From Planctomycetaceae bacterium (GTDB lineage Bacteria > Planctomycetota > Planctomycetia > Planctomycetales > Planctomycetaceae), in contig JABURQ010000148.1 of assembly GCA_014762625.1 (NCBI GenBank), positions 1-64,000 on the forward strand: 64,000 nucleotides of DNA. The letters are read 5' to 3'. Positions 1 through 7,164 of this stretch are shown here, piece after piece. Under the pieces are notes generated by a model, which was not told where the DNA came from, did not search any database, and saw only the letters and a program-made list of their open reading frames with translations. The stretch's first letter is position 1; each line of letters opens with the position of its first letter. The position numbers and the translations under genes are program-made.

Positions 1-234
1 AGAGACAGAATCGTGAGTTTGATCCACGATCAGCGCGATTTGGAGCAGGCGCACATCGAAGCGAAGGGCGAAACAGCTTTCGGTAGCGGGCCGGACGACT
101 CGCTCCCGTTTTGCCACGCATTCCTGCAGGCGGACCGTAAAGCGATTGTCCGCACAATCGAACGATTCATCGACGAATTGTTTGACGGACCGGACGAAGA
201 CGACGACACAACCGAAGCGGCTGATCTCGCGTGA
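1..234 (+). CDS. C-terminal part of an unrecognised protein, cut by the window edge
   Basis: The frame is already open at base 1, so only the last 77 codons are visible. A GTG at 13 is in frame but lacks a convincing ribosome-binding site, so the true start probably lies outside the window. The tail is strongly acidic, ending FDGPDEDDDTTEAADLA. No family is recognised. It is followed after 41 bases by the next co-directional gene, so it is probably the last part of an upstream member of the same element-borne operon. Coding status is inferred from frame, direction and context. Confidence 0.5.
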   Translation, partial: RDRIVSLIHDQRDLEQAHIEAKGETAFGSGPDDSLPFCHAFLQADRKAIVRTIERFIDELFDGPDEDDDTTEAADLA

Positions 235-275
235 GACCGGCTAAAACCAATACTTTTTTTTGAGGAGATGTTCGG

Positions 276-1100
276 ATGAAGAACGATCGACACGCAACCG
301 ATTTCAGTAAATTCACGGATGCGGAGCGACGAGAGACGCTTCGTGTCGTGGCAAAGTGCCGCGCACAATATCGGAATCAGGGCCTTTTTAACTCGGGTAG
401 GAGTGAGTTGGATTATGTTCGAGTTCGCGCTTACAACACGCACCAAATCAGCATTCCGGATTGCTATCTGAATCTCGACGAGGCGATTCTCGATCTTCAG
501 GGGCAACTTTTCGCTGGTGATCCGAATGCAGCAGCCCGGCGCGAATGGCGTATCGCTTATCGAGCTGGAGTGACCAGCCAAACGGAGCAACAGTGGGTCG
601 ACACGTTCCGCGTCGACCAAAACGGCGGAGTTGTGCTGGATCATCAGGAAGCCAGCGCGCTCCCCGTGACCGATGTTCCCGCGGTCGATGTCAGCGGCCA
701 GCTTGCTGCAATGCCTGGACCGCTCGGGGATCAAATGGTTCCGCGCGACAATCCGGCTTCCAGCGATGCAGCGCGAGCAGAGCGAAAGCGATTCCTGGCG
801 ATTCAGCGATTTGGTGAACAGCTCGGACTCGATGAAAAATTCATCAGTCGTTTTACCGGAAGTGACACCTCATTCGAGGACGCACGAAAGGCAATGCTTC
901 AGGAGTTCGGCAAAAAAGCCAGCTTGGAAGCGCTGGGTGCTGAGATCGAATCGGGCGAACCCGGGGACAGCCCTGAGGAGCTTTTTCGTCAACAATATCG
1001 ACTGTTTGACGGGAAGTTGGGCTGCTCTGAAGACGAGTACGTCCAGTCATGCCTCGAGACTCAGGACCAAACAGGCCTCGACTGCCTGACCCGGATTTGA
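276..1100 (+). CDS. Hypothetical phage-like protein, 274 aa
   Basis: The start is supported by an AGGAG ribosome-binding site (TTTGAGGAG, about 8 bases upstream). The N-terminal half is charged and has no recognised domain. The C-terminal third reads ERKRFLAIQRFGEQLGLDE, then FEDARKAMLQEFGKK. This pattern resembles the helical tail that follows ClpP-like prohead proteases in phages (rarAIlaLGreaGl... sleeAra.ll). No protease catalytic residues are visible, so a scaffold-like structural role is only a guess. It sits in a co-directional run with the genes at 1159 and 1779 and upstream of a tape-measure-like gene, which supports a phage-derived module. Confidence 0.6.
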   Translation: MKNDRHATDFSKFTDAERRETLRVVAKCRAQYRNQGLFNSGRSELDYVRVRAYNTHQISIPDCYLNLDEAILDLQGQLFAGDPNAAARREWRIAYRAGVTSQTEQQWVDTFRVDQNGGVVLDHQEASALPVTDVPAVDVSGQLAAMPGPLGDQMVPRDNPASSDAARAERKRFLAIQRFGEQLGLDEKFISRFTGSDTSFEDARKAMLQEFGKKASLEALGAEIESGEPGDSPEELFRQQYRLFDGKLGCSEDEYVQSCLETQDQTGLDCLTRI

Positions 1101-1158
1101 GCGAAGCCGGACGACGGTTTCACAACCAAACTTTTCACACTTCAACAAGGATTTTCAA

Positions 1159-1629
1159 ATGACCAACCAAACCACAGACCCCAAATCGACCGGGCAACCG
1201 ATCTCTCGACCGAGCGAAAAGGGGACGACCGAAGGCTCGCAAATCCCATTGCGACACGTCCCGAAAGAGTTTCAAAAGGAACGATGGAAAAAGCTGCCTG
1301 ATATTCCCGGAGCGGCGATTTCGTGGAGCGGTAAAATTTGCCGGATCGTTCGGGAAGCGTATCGAGATCAGCCTGCCATCTGGGAGGAGGTGAGAACCGG
1401 CCACCTGGGCGAAGATTTCGCGACAGCTCGGATTGGCGACAAGCGACACATCGTCGTGTCACTTGTCGCGCGATGCTGGGTGCCGCGCTTCGACCGCGCC
1501 CATCAGTATCTCGTCTTCGAGGGTGAAAATGTCAAACCGCTCGATCCGAACCGAATGGAATTCACCGACTGGGACGGATCGCGCGGTCGGAGGCGTTTGG
1601 AGATTCGCTTCAACCGCGACCACGAATGA
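1159..1629 (+). CDS. Hypothetical protein with a NUMOD4-like segment, 156 aa
   Basis: An AAGGA ribosome-binding site precedes the ATG. After a polar N-terminus of about 35 residues, the protein reads WKKLPDIPGAAISWSGKICR and later HIVVSLVARCWVP. This echoes the NUMOD4 arrangement (W..IPgy..Y.vs..G.vr, then h.LVa.aFl) seen at the front of HNH homing endonucleases. No HNH motif follows within the 156 residues, so if related it lacks the nuclease part. The basic C-terminus (RGRRRLEIRFNRDHE) could bind nucleic acid. The family link is an inference from motif spacing. Confidence 0.55.
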   Translation: MTNQTTDPKSTGQPISRPSEKGTTEGSQIPLRHVPKEFQKERWKKLPDIPGAAISWSGKICRIVREAYRDQPAIWEEVRTGHLGEDFATARIGDKRHIVVSLVARCWVPRFDRAHQYLVFEGENVKPLDPNRMEFTDWDGSRGRRRLEIRFNRDHE

Positions 1630-1684
1630 TGCATAAGACAAGCGGCTGGCTCGGGATTGGTGTGAACCCGAGACGGCCACTTCG

Positions 1685-1748
1685 CACAGGCGGGGTTTGC
1701 GTTGCGGGTTAATGGTTCCGCGTAACGCAAATTGGCGTCCCGCCTGTG
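1685..1748 (+). other. Long nested hairpin between two element genes
   Basis: The outer arms are a perfect 10-bp inverted repeat, CACAGGCGGG (1685-1694) and CCCGCCTGTG (1739-1748). Inside it, TTTGCGTT (1696-1703) pairs with AACGCAAA (1724-1731), and GCGG (1704-1707) pairs with CCGC (1718-1721), around a small loop. A T-rich stretch (TTTCTTTCC) follows, so it could end the upstream transcript. The asymmetric internal loop is unusual for a simple terminator. Confidence 0.6.
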
Positions 1749-1778
1749 TTTCTTTCCTTCAGAATCGAGAACAGACAC

Positions 1779-2120
1779 ATGAGCAAATCGAAAATCATCG
1801 ACATGAAAGCAATAGTTGTGCTGAGAGATCAGCGAGAGGACGGCACATACGAAGATTACATGATGCCGCCAACGCCGGTTTCGGTTGAAGTCCGGGGCCG
1901 GGCGGTCTGGGTGGTAGGCGATTACCTCTGGTCCAACAAGGGATTCGAGGAGGATATTGCGTTCAATCGTGTGCTGCTGTTCGAGCCAGCGCCGGTTTTT
2001 GTCTCCGAAGGTGAGGAGTTGCGACACCGGATCATGATCGACGTTCCCCGACAAACGATTCCTGCAGGAACACCGGTCAGGCTCTCAACTGAAAACCAGA
2101 CCCCGATGCGATTCATCTAA
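1779..2120 (+). CDS. Hypothetical protein, 113 aa
   Basis: The ATG at 1779 (MSKSKIIDMK) is chosen because the longer in-frame option runs through the 3' arm of the hairpin at 1685-1748. The ribosome-binding site is weak (CGAGA). The protein appears to be mostly beta-strand with alternating hydrophobic residues (VSVEVRGRAVWVVGDYLW) and an acidic, proline-rich middle. No family is recognised. Its position before the tape-measure-like gene suggests a small structural or assembly protein, but nothing in the sequence proves this. Confidence 0.5.
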   Translation: MSKSKIIDMKAIVVLRDQREDGTYEDYMMPPTPVSVEVRGRAVWVVGDYLWSNKGFEEDIAFNRVLLFEPAPVFVSEGEELRHRIMIDVPRQTIPAGTPVRLSTENQTPMRFI

Positions 2121-2555
2121 CGAAACCCCTTTCGTGAGATCCTGAGCGACTTGCAGTGACGATCCGACGCCCAAAACGAGGAAACCTACAGTGATGCAGT
2201 GGAAAGCCTTACGCGACCCCTCAGGACCCCTCATTGCCCCCCAGAAAAACACCTTATGCGCAAAAAACGAACGCTATTCTTGCCCCGCGTGGCCCCACAC
2301 CCCCCTCCGGAAGGACCCAACGTGTAGCGGGTGTGCACCATCAAGTGAGCGCCTCATTTCGAGGGGGCAGGCGGCACGATCAGCAGCCCCACGAAACCCC
2401 TGGAATCACGGTGTACCGCACCTGTTTCCCACGACGTAATCCAGTCCCGACCGGCAACCCCGGACCGGGTCACCACAACCGACACTCACGAGTCGAGGCG
2501 AACGTTACTTGTCTCGGCTCCTACCACACCCCACACAGAAAAGAGGGAAAATCGA
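2121..2555 (+). other. 435-base stretch with no convincing gene
   Basis: The sequence is rich in runs of C (CACCCCCC, GCCCCCCAG) and short direct repeats of the form GACCCCTCA. Two overlapping open frames (2191-2439 and 2234-2566) cross it. The first has a fair GAGGA site before it, but both have arginine/proline-rich translations typical of C-rich noncoding DNA. No strong hairpin, promoter or tRNA is seen. It may be a leader for the gene at 2556 or a decayed gene. Confidence 0.4.
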
Positions 2556-4112
2556 ATGACAAATGAAATCGATCTCAAATGGAATTCCCGTCACAACGAA
2601 GTAATGGCGGGCATGAACGCAATGCTGGGGAACATGGACAAGATGGCGTCCAAGGTCGACACGATCGGCAAGAAACAGGACGCGGCCAACAAAAAGAACA
2701 CGTCGGCCTGGAGCAAGATGCAGGGACAAATTAAACAGTCCGTGCTCGGGCTGACCGGCTTCACGTCGGGGCTCGGGGCGATCTATGGCATTTCCCAGGC
2801 GATTGCGGGCGAGTTCCAGAAGATTTACGAGACGGCCAAGAAAGCCGCAGACATCAACATCCGGGGCGGCCAGTCGTTTGCTCCCATGAACGTGAACATG
2901 ATGCTCGATAAGGAAGGATCGGGTGGGGTCAGCGATGAAAACGAATTCAACCGGCTCAAGTCGCGGATGAAAAAGGATGTCTTCCTGCAAGAGGAGGAAA
3001 TGAACCAGGTCTACTCGAACGCACTTTCGGCACGCGGTGACCTGAACGTCAATGAGATGAACGATTTCATCCGCACGGCGGGACGGTTACTCCCTGGGAA
3101 CGTGGAAGCCATCGAAACGCTGGCCGCACGCGGTATGGATATTTCCAAAGTGACTGGTGAGAAGGACGCCACGAAGGTCATTTCTTCGATCCTCGAGATG
3201 CAGGCCGCGTCCCGTGCTGTGAAGGTGGACGACTTGGCCGCCAACGTCATGACGCCGATTCTCGCCATCATGAAAAAAGGGGGCTCATTCGAGGAAGCGG
3301 CGGAGTTCTTCGCGGGGCTGACACAACTGACCGGGGATGTGACTCCCGAGAAGTCCCGAACCGGGTCGATTGCCATGCTGCGGGAGATGTACGAATTCGT
3401 GCCCGAGCGGAAAATGGAAGACCGGCGCGGTAACACGGTCCGGATCAGCAAGCAAGCGATTCAGGATTACGAGAAAGCGCTGACCGAAGGACCGATGCAG
3501 GCCGCCCAGGTCATTCGCAACAATCCTCAACTTGCGGAAGCGTTTCTCAAACATGCCGGATCGATGGGGAAAGGGGCACTGTTGCCGGCGTTCGAGGCGT
3601 TCTTCACTGGCGACGAAAAGGCGATGGAGCAGATGCGAGCCGCACAGCAAAAAATCGGCGCGATGGGGAACGCGAACGCGATTGCCGGTTATCAGGATCG
3701 CTTGCGAAGAAACGCAAGCAACGAACAGTTGCAAATCTTCAAGGCCGACAAGTCGATGAAGATTTTCGAGGAAGACTGGGCGTACTCTCGGCACGGCGTG
3801 CGGGAAGCGCAGCGATCGATGTACATGCAGGTGGCGGAAGATGTGATTAACCGCACGGACTCAGTCGGTTTTGACTCATTGTCGGACTGGAACGACCGCG
3901 CGAACTTGCGTTGGCAGGCGAGTGGAGGCGACCCCGCTGACGCGGCGACCATGTCCATTCTCAGGCAGGCGAACAGTTCCAAGAATCGGTCCGACCCAAA
4001 ATACACCGAGGATGTTATTGCTCCCGCATTGGACACGGTCCGGATGATGGAGAACACGTTGTTCGCCCCTCCCAAGGGGCGCGGGCAGAAACCAGGAGGG
4101 GGCCGACGGTAA
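2556..4112 (+). CDS. Tape-measure-like phage protein, 518 aa
   Basis: An AGAGGGAAAA ribosome-binding site precedes the ATG. The N-terminus (about residues 15-55) is rich in Met, Asn and Lys with heptad-like spacing. A small hydrophobic patch follows (LGLTGFTSGLGAIYG, about residues 65-80), then long alpha-helical segments. This layout, MNAMLGNMDKMASKVDTIG then a hydrophobic patch, is that of short tape-measure or tape-measure-fused tail proteins. In such proteins the helical length sets tail length. No capsid, portal or terminase gene is visible nearby, which is odd for a complete phage. The call rests on overall architecture rather than a signature motif. Confidence 0.55.
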   Translation: MTNEIDLKWNSRHNEVMAGMNAMLGNMDKMASKVDTIGKKQDAANKKNTSAWSKMQGQIKQSVLGLTGFTSGLGAIYGISQAIAGEFQKIYETAKKAADINIRGGQSFAPMNVNMMLDKEGSGGVSDENEFNRLKSRMKKDVFLQEEEMNQVYSNALSARGDLNVNEMNDFIRTAGRLLPGNVEAIETLAARGMDISKVTGEKDATKVISSILEMQAASRAVKVDDLAANVMTPILAIMKKGGSFEEAAEFFAGLTQLTGDVTPEKSRTGSIAMLREMYEFVPERKMEDRRGNTVRISKQAIQDYEKALTEGPMQAAQVIRNNPQLAEAFLKHAGSMGKGALLPAFEAFFTGDEKAMEQMRAAQQKIGAMGNANAIAGYQDRLRRNASNEQLQIFKADKSMKIFEEDWAYSRHGVREAQRSMYMQVAEDVINRTDSVGFDSLSDWNDRANLRWQASGGDPADAATMSILRQANSSKNRSDPKYTEDVIAPALDTVRMMENTLFAPPKGRGQKPGGGRR

Positions 4113-4409
4113 ATGATCACCGAGTGCGGGACGCCACTTGAGGAATGGATTCGAGTCATCATTTCCGGGATGCAAATGAAGACGATGAAAACATCAGCCG
4201 CGAAAGCGGGCAGGAAACGACGGCAGACCAACCGCAACACCGCTCCGCACGTTCCAGACGGCGAACCGACACCGGAGGAAATCAGGGCCGTGTGCCTGGA
4301 GATTCAGTCCGAGTGGTCGGACGCCGAACGGCAGCGGCGAGCGTGTCGAGGGACGGCGGTCGTCCCTCACGAGTTCCAGATGATCAACTCCCGCGAGCTG
4401 GAGGCGTGA
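4113..4409 (+). CDS. Small conserved-type protein with a TPEEIRAVCLEIQ motif, 98 aa
   Basis: The ATG directly abuts the stop of the tape-measure-like gene, with an AGGAGGGGG site inside that gene, so the two are translationally coupled. The N-terminal 45 residues are basic (KAGRKRRQTNR). The C-terminal half carries TPEEIRAVCLEIQSEWSDAE followed by RQRRACR. I associate this short helical motif with small planctomycete proteins of mobile regions, but no function is known to me. It may start at an internal Met nearer this motif. Confidence 0.55.
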   Translation: MITECGTPLEEWIRVIISGMQMKTMKTSAAKAGRKRRQTNRNTAPHVPDGEPTPEEIRAVCLEIQSEWSDAERQRRACRGTAVVPHEFQMINSRELEA

Positions 4410-4535
4410 GCGGAAGCTGTTTGAAGCGAAAACGGTAAGACCGATCTTTTACAATTCGAGAAATTGACGACGCTCTGACCGGACGCAGGAGCCAGTTACA
4501 ACGTCGCGAGGATTTACACAAGAGCTCGAGAAAAA

Positions 4536-5075
4536 TTACTCGGGAGGTTCTTCTGGATCCTCTGCCGCATCCTTCGATTCAAGGTATTTTCCACCTAGAA
4601 AAGCCAACACAATCAAGCCAAGCGCTGAAAGGATCGAGGATAAGCCCTCTGCACTGTGACCAGTCGAAATTAGAAACGTGCCACAGGCTATACATGTAAT
4701 GACAATGATAAAAGCAAATATCTGTCCCATAAAAACTCGATTGAGACCAGATGTTACAATTTTGTCCATTCGATCATTGTTTGCCTCCAGAAGTTCGTGG
4801 CGTTTCCGTTGCTCAATTTCACACATTGCCACCACCCTAGCTGGAAGAGCAGGGTCTATGTCTTCCCAACCTTGCAGCACCTCGGGCGGAGGGATCGGAC
4901 TCGTAAACTGGCTGTATTCTTCCCGGTGTTCGCTGTAAAGGTAATCAGTGAACTGATCAGTGGGAGGATCATCCCGACTTTTTTCAGCAGATGGAGGCGC
5001 AGGGTTCATCAACTCTTCAGGAGCTGACTTCACAACTCTTCCTTTATCTTCGTCACCTTTTTGCTTAGATGACAT
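4536..5075 (-). CDS. DUF2335 predicted membrane protein, 179 aa
   Basis: The central segment SPIPPPEVLQGWEDIDPALP, then RVVAMCEIEQRKRHELLE, matches the DUF2335 family pattern (sGPLPpPe.L..Ye...PG.aeri..mae.eq.hRh..e). Two transmembrane helices follow at about residues 115-137 and 142-162, with the family's short GH-containing turn between them (STGHSAEG). The N-terminal 60 residues are polar and probably cytosolic, and the C-terminus is acidic. It is the second gene of a two-gene minus-strand cassette, running against the surrounding element genes. The role of DUF2335 proteins is not established. Confidence 0.8.
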   Translation of the reverse strand: MSSKQKGDEDKGRVVKSAPEELMNPAPPSAEKSRDDPPTDQFTDYLYSEHREEYSQFTSPIPPPEVLQGWEDIDPALPARVVAMCEIEQRKRHELLEANNDRMDKIVTSGLNRVFMGQIFAFIIVITCIACGTFLISTGHSAEGLSSILSALGLIVLAFLGGKYLESKDAAEDPEEPPE

Positions 5076-5078
5076 GCT

Positions 5079-5306
5079 TTACTTTCCCGACTTAGCCTTT
5101 TCTGCGGCTTTTTTGAAGTCGGCACGCAACGACATAGCATCTGCCTCAAACCCTGAAGTCACGGAATTGTATCGAGGCAAAGGTAGCTTGAAATACCTCG
5201 CAGACGAAAGCTGCCCGCTCAGGTCTGCTAAGCTTCCAAAGCCTGCTATGACCTGTGTCAGATTATTTCGGTTTCGTCGAGTTGTGTTTGTTACATTCAG
5301 CATCAT
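5079..5306 (-). CDS. Small partner of the DUF2335 protein, 75 aa
   Basis: It lies three bases upstream of the DUF2335 gene on the same strand, so the pair forms one operon. A GGGAG site precedes the double ATG at 5306/5303. The protein is basic at the N-terminus (NTTRRNRNN) and ends in a helical, charged tail (EADAMSLRADFKKAAEKAKS). A small soluble protein of this sort beside a DUF2335 gene is an arrangement I recall from other bacteria, but no function is known. No membrane segment or metal motif is visible. Confidence 0.6.
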   Translation of the reverse strand: MMLNVTNTTRRNRNNLTQVIAGFGSLADLSGQLSSARYFKLPLPRYNSVTSGFEADAMSLRADFKKAAEKAKSGK

Positions 5307-5646
5307 TTTACTCCCAAGTCGTTGTAGACCAGATGGAAACGACGAGGTTCACTTCTACTATTTGCTCTGGCTCAAGGATTATCAAGGGCCAACTTGTATA
5401 TCTATCGTCATGTGCGGTCAATATTGCTTATTTTACGATCTTTTGGCGGATTTTCTTCCCTATTTTTCTGAAACCTCACGCGACAATGGCGTATTTGTAT
5501 ACACTTCCCGCGAATCGCCCAGAATGCGGACACTGACCGAAGTTGAGGTGATCGGAACCTTGCACCGGTTGAAGCATCCGAAAACGAGGCCGTGAGATGC
5601 ACATCAGCACTCACAATACGATCACATTCTAACGAGGTGATAGACC
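5307..5646. other. Divergent intergenic region with no gene seen
   Basis: This 340-base gap separates the minus-strand DUF2335 cassette from the plus-strand zinc-ribbon gene, so promoters for both directions should lie here. It is more AT-rich than its surroundings (for example TTGCTTATTTTACGATC around 5424). An open frame on the minus strand (5408-5668) has an unconvincing translation and would overlap the start of the gene at 5647. No clear hairpin or repeat is seen. Confidence 0.4.
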
Positions 5647-5994
5647 ATGAAATCCTACCCATGTCCAAAGTGCGACGTACTCATCAAGCACGTTCCCGAG
5701 CAAGCAGGGAAGAAGACGAACTGCCCAGCCTGCCAACAGGTATACACAGAACCGATGCCAACGATCACATATTCTCGACATGGTTCAGTTGGCAGAATCG
5801 CGGCGGCGATGTCGGCGGTCGTTCCCGGCTCCGGCACAGTCTACAACGGGCAACCAATCCGCGGGACTTTGATGTTGCTGATCATCGCCAGTCTGTACGG
5901 ATTCACTATTAACTTGGGGCCTGGAATTCTATTGCTTGCCTTCCCGCTTCACTTGGTGGCCGTGCTGGATGCCGATCGTGGGCAGTCGAGATGA
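5647..5994 (+). CDS. Zinc-ribbon plus two-helix membrane protein, 115 aa
   Basis: The N-terminus has two CPxC knuckles (CPKC at residues 6-9 and CPAC at 26-29), forming a small zinc ribbon. It is followed by a membrane part with two hydrophobic helices. The first ends in VVPGSGTVYNGQPIRG, the turn typical of the TM2-like family of small membrane proteins (..lPG.Gq.Yng....g). A GAGGTGATAGACC site precedes the ATG. It probably sits in the inner membrane with the ribbon in the cytoplasm. Such proteins are common in planctomycetes, but their function is not known. It faces away from the DUF2335 cassette. Confidence 0.65.
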   Translation: MKSYPCPKCDVLIKHVPEQAGKKTNCPACQQVYTEPMPTITYSRHGSVGRIAAAMSAVVPGSGTVYNGQPIRGTLMLLIIASLYGFTINLGPGILLLAFPLHLVAVLDADRGQSR

Positions 5995-6023
5995 TTTGAT
6001 CTGTAGCAAGGATCAGCTCGACT

Positions 6024-6197
6024 CTACTTCGCTTTTTCGTCCTTCAATTGTTCCTCGGAAGCGTCGTCCAGAGTGATACGGATCCAGTCGGTGAGCGTGC
6101 GCCGATCCTTCGCGGCGGCGGCTTCCCATTGCTCACGCTGGGCTTCGGAACAGCGGACGTTAACTTGCTGATCTTTGTTTGACATAAGGAGAATCAT
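6024..6197 (-). CDS. Ribbon-helix-helix type DNA-binding protein, about 53-57 aa
   Basis: The core reads [20 protein letters not shown] then [12 protein letters not shown]: a short beta strand, helix, turn and second helix with the S/T-L-x-x-W-I-R pattern of the MetJ/Arc fold. I start at 6197 because GGGGA lies five bases before that ATG. The ATG at 6185 (MSNKDQQ) is the alternative. The direct repeats at 6229-6245, just upstream, are a plausible operator, so it may be autoregulated. It could be an antitoxin or a regulator of the element. No toxin gene is adjacent. Confidence 0.6.
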   Translation of the reverse strand: MILLMSNKDQQVNVRCSEAQREQWEAAAAKDRRTLTDWIRITLDDASEEQLKDEKAK

Positions 6198-6228
6198 AGG
6201 TGTCCCCAAAATCTGCAACAATCCCATT

Positions 6229-6245
6229 GCGTCGCGATGCGTCGC
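6229..6245. promoter_or_regulatory. Candidate operator: two GCGTCGC repeats spaced 10 bp
   Basis: GCGTCGC occurs at 6229-6235 and 6239-6245, exactly one helical turn apart, flanked by ATT and AAT so the block is also partly palindromic. It lies about 30 bases upstream of the ribbon-helix-helix gene. Such proteins commonly bind phased direct or inverted repeats at their own promoter. Binding is inferred. Confidence 0.4.
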
Positions 6246-6321
6246 AATGATATCTTATTGTTCCGTGGCTTGTAGTGGAGTCACGCGAACAATTCAGCAC
6301 ACCGGATAATCCGGTTCTCGA

Positions 6322-6362
6322 CCCGCTCGGGGCTGTCCACTACCAGCTCCAGCGGGTTTTTT
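6322..6362 (+). terminator. Rho-independent terminator
   Basis: CCCGCT (6322-6327) pairs with AGCGGG (6351-6356). Inside this, GGGCTG (6329-6334 region) pairs with CAGCTC (6344-6349) using one G-U pair. TTTTTT follows directly. No plus-strand gene ends nearby except the one at 5994. It therefore either ends that transcript after about 330 bases, or ends a small RNA made from the stretch 6250-6362, which also holds the hairpin ACCGGATAATCCGGT at 6301. Confidence 0.7.
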
Positions 6363-6467
6363 GCTGGCCTCGCAATAGCTGGGGCTCACGAGACGACCAG
6401 TAACACGCTTCACCCCTCACGAAATCAACGAGAGGGGCGAATTCAAAACCCGGAAAGGGGCGAAATA

Positions 6468-6836
6468 GTGATAAATTCGACGCGACACCCAACCGACGCG
6501 GCATCCATTCGCAACGGTCACAGGACCGCACAGACCGCCGATCAGCGGCAACCGATCGATGCGGACGTGACTCACACCATGCTGAAGTTGGCCACCGAAA
6601 AGGGATACACGGTCGTTCCAGATGTGACCGGGGACCACTGGTTTCCCGAAGAATTTCTCGTGGGTGAATTGCTGGGCAAGGAAGTCGAATATTCTTTCAC
6701 CAAGGAAAAAGCCAGGTGGCGAAAGTCGGGTATGCCGTTTCCCCACCGACACCCCGGCGTGAAAGGAATCTATTACAGGATGTTCGACTTCCTGGGGAAT
6801 TACTACGAATGGAAAACGCAGGTTTCAAAACGGTGA
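6468..6836 (+). CDS. Hypothetical protein, 122 aa
   Basis: Translation probably starts at the GTG at 6468, preceded by GGAAAGGGGCG. The protein has a polar N-terminus of about 30 residues, then a mixed alpha/beta part (THTMLKLATEKGYTVVPDVT) and an aromatic-rich C-terminus (GIYYRMFDFLGNYYEW). No family is recognised. It precedes the integrase by two genes in the same direction, so it may belong to the recombination or control module of the element, but it has no helix-turn-helix and is not an obvious excisionase. Confidence 0.5.
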   Translation: MINSTRHPTDAASIRNGHRTAQTADQRQPIDADVTHTMLKLATEKGYTVVPDVTGDHWFPEEFLVGELLGKEVEYSFTKEKARWRKSGMPFPHRHPGVKGIYYRMFDFLGNYYEWKTQVSKR

Positions 6837-6975
6837 GGAATCGACCGAGAGACCGGTTCGGGACGCGATGATCGGCCAGACGAAAATGAGAGACACCAAG
6901 GGGGCAAACCAAAATCTAACCCACTCGAAATCATCGAGATGGGGAGCATTTGAAAACTCAGAAAGAGGACCGCAC

Positions 6976-7164
6976 GTGGCGAAGGAGTCAAATCGAGGCC
7001 AACAAAGCGACGACGAAGCAAGAGGTACACCGTGCCCAGAATTCAAAGTCATGCCTTGCGAGGTGGATAATTCGGAACAACTCGTGAGAGCAGTTGCGGC
7101 ACTGTTGTTGGATGCCGCACGAAAAAAATATGGACATCAACACAAGGGAGGTAGAAATGAGTAA
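6976..7164 (+). CDS. Small hypothetical protein before the integrase, 62 aa
   Basis: The GTG at 6976 is chosen because AAAGAGGA precedes it by about 8 bases; the frame also extends upstream to 6868 with a less likely sequence. The C-terminal part (NSEQLVRAVAALLLDAARKK) is a probable amphipathic helix. The stop overlaps the integrase start by 8 bases, so the two are very likely co-translated. It could be a small regulator of integrase expression. No family is recognised. Confidence 0.45.
   Translation: MAKESNRGQQSDDEARGTPCPEFKVMPCEVDNSEQLVRAVAALLLDAARKKYGHQHKGGRNE

Noticed and set aside
2191-2566. Two overlapping open frames in the C-rich gap of the left element
   Set aside because: Translations are Pro/Arg/His-rich with no motif, as expected from C-rich noncoding DNA. 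The fair ribosome-binding site before 2191 is not enough.
5408-5668. Minus-strand open frame between the DUF2335 cassette and the zinc-ribbon gene
   Set aside because: It overlaps the start of the gene at 5647, has no ribosome-binding site and an unlikely amino-acid composition.
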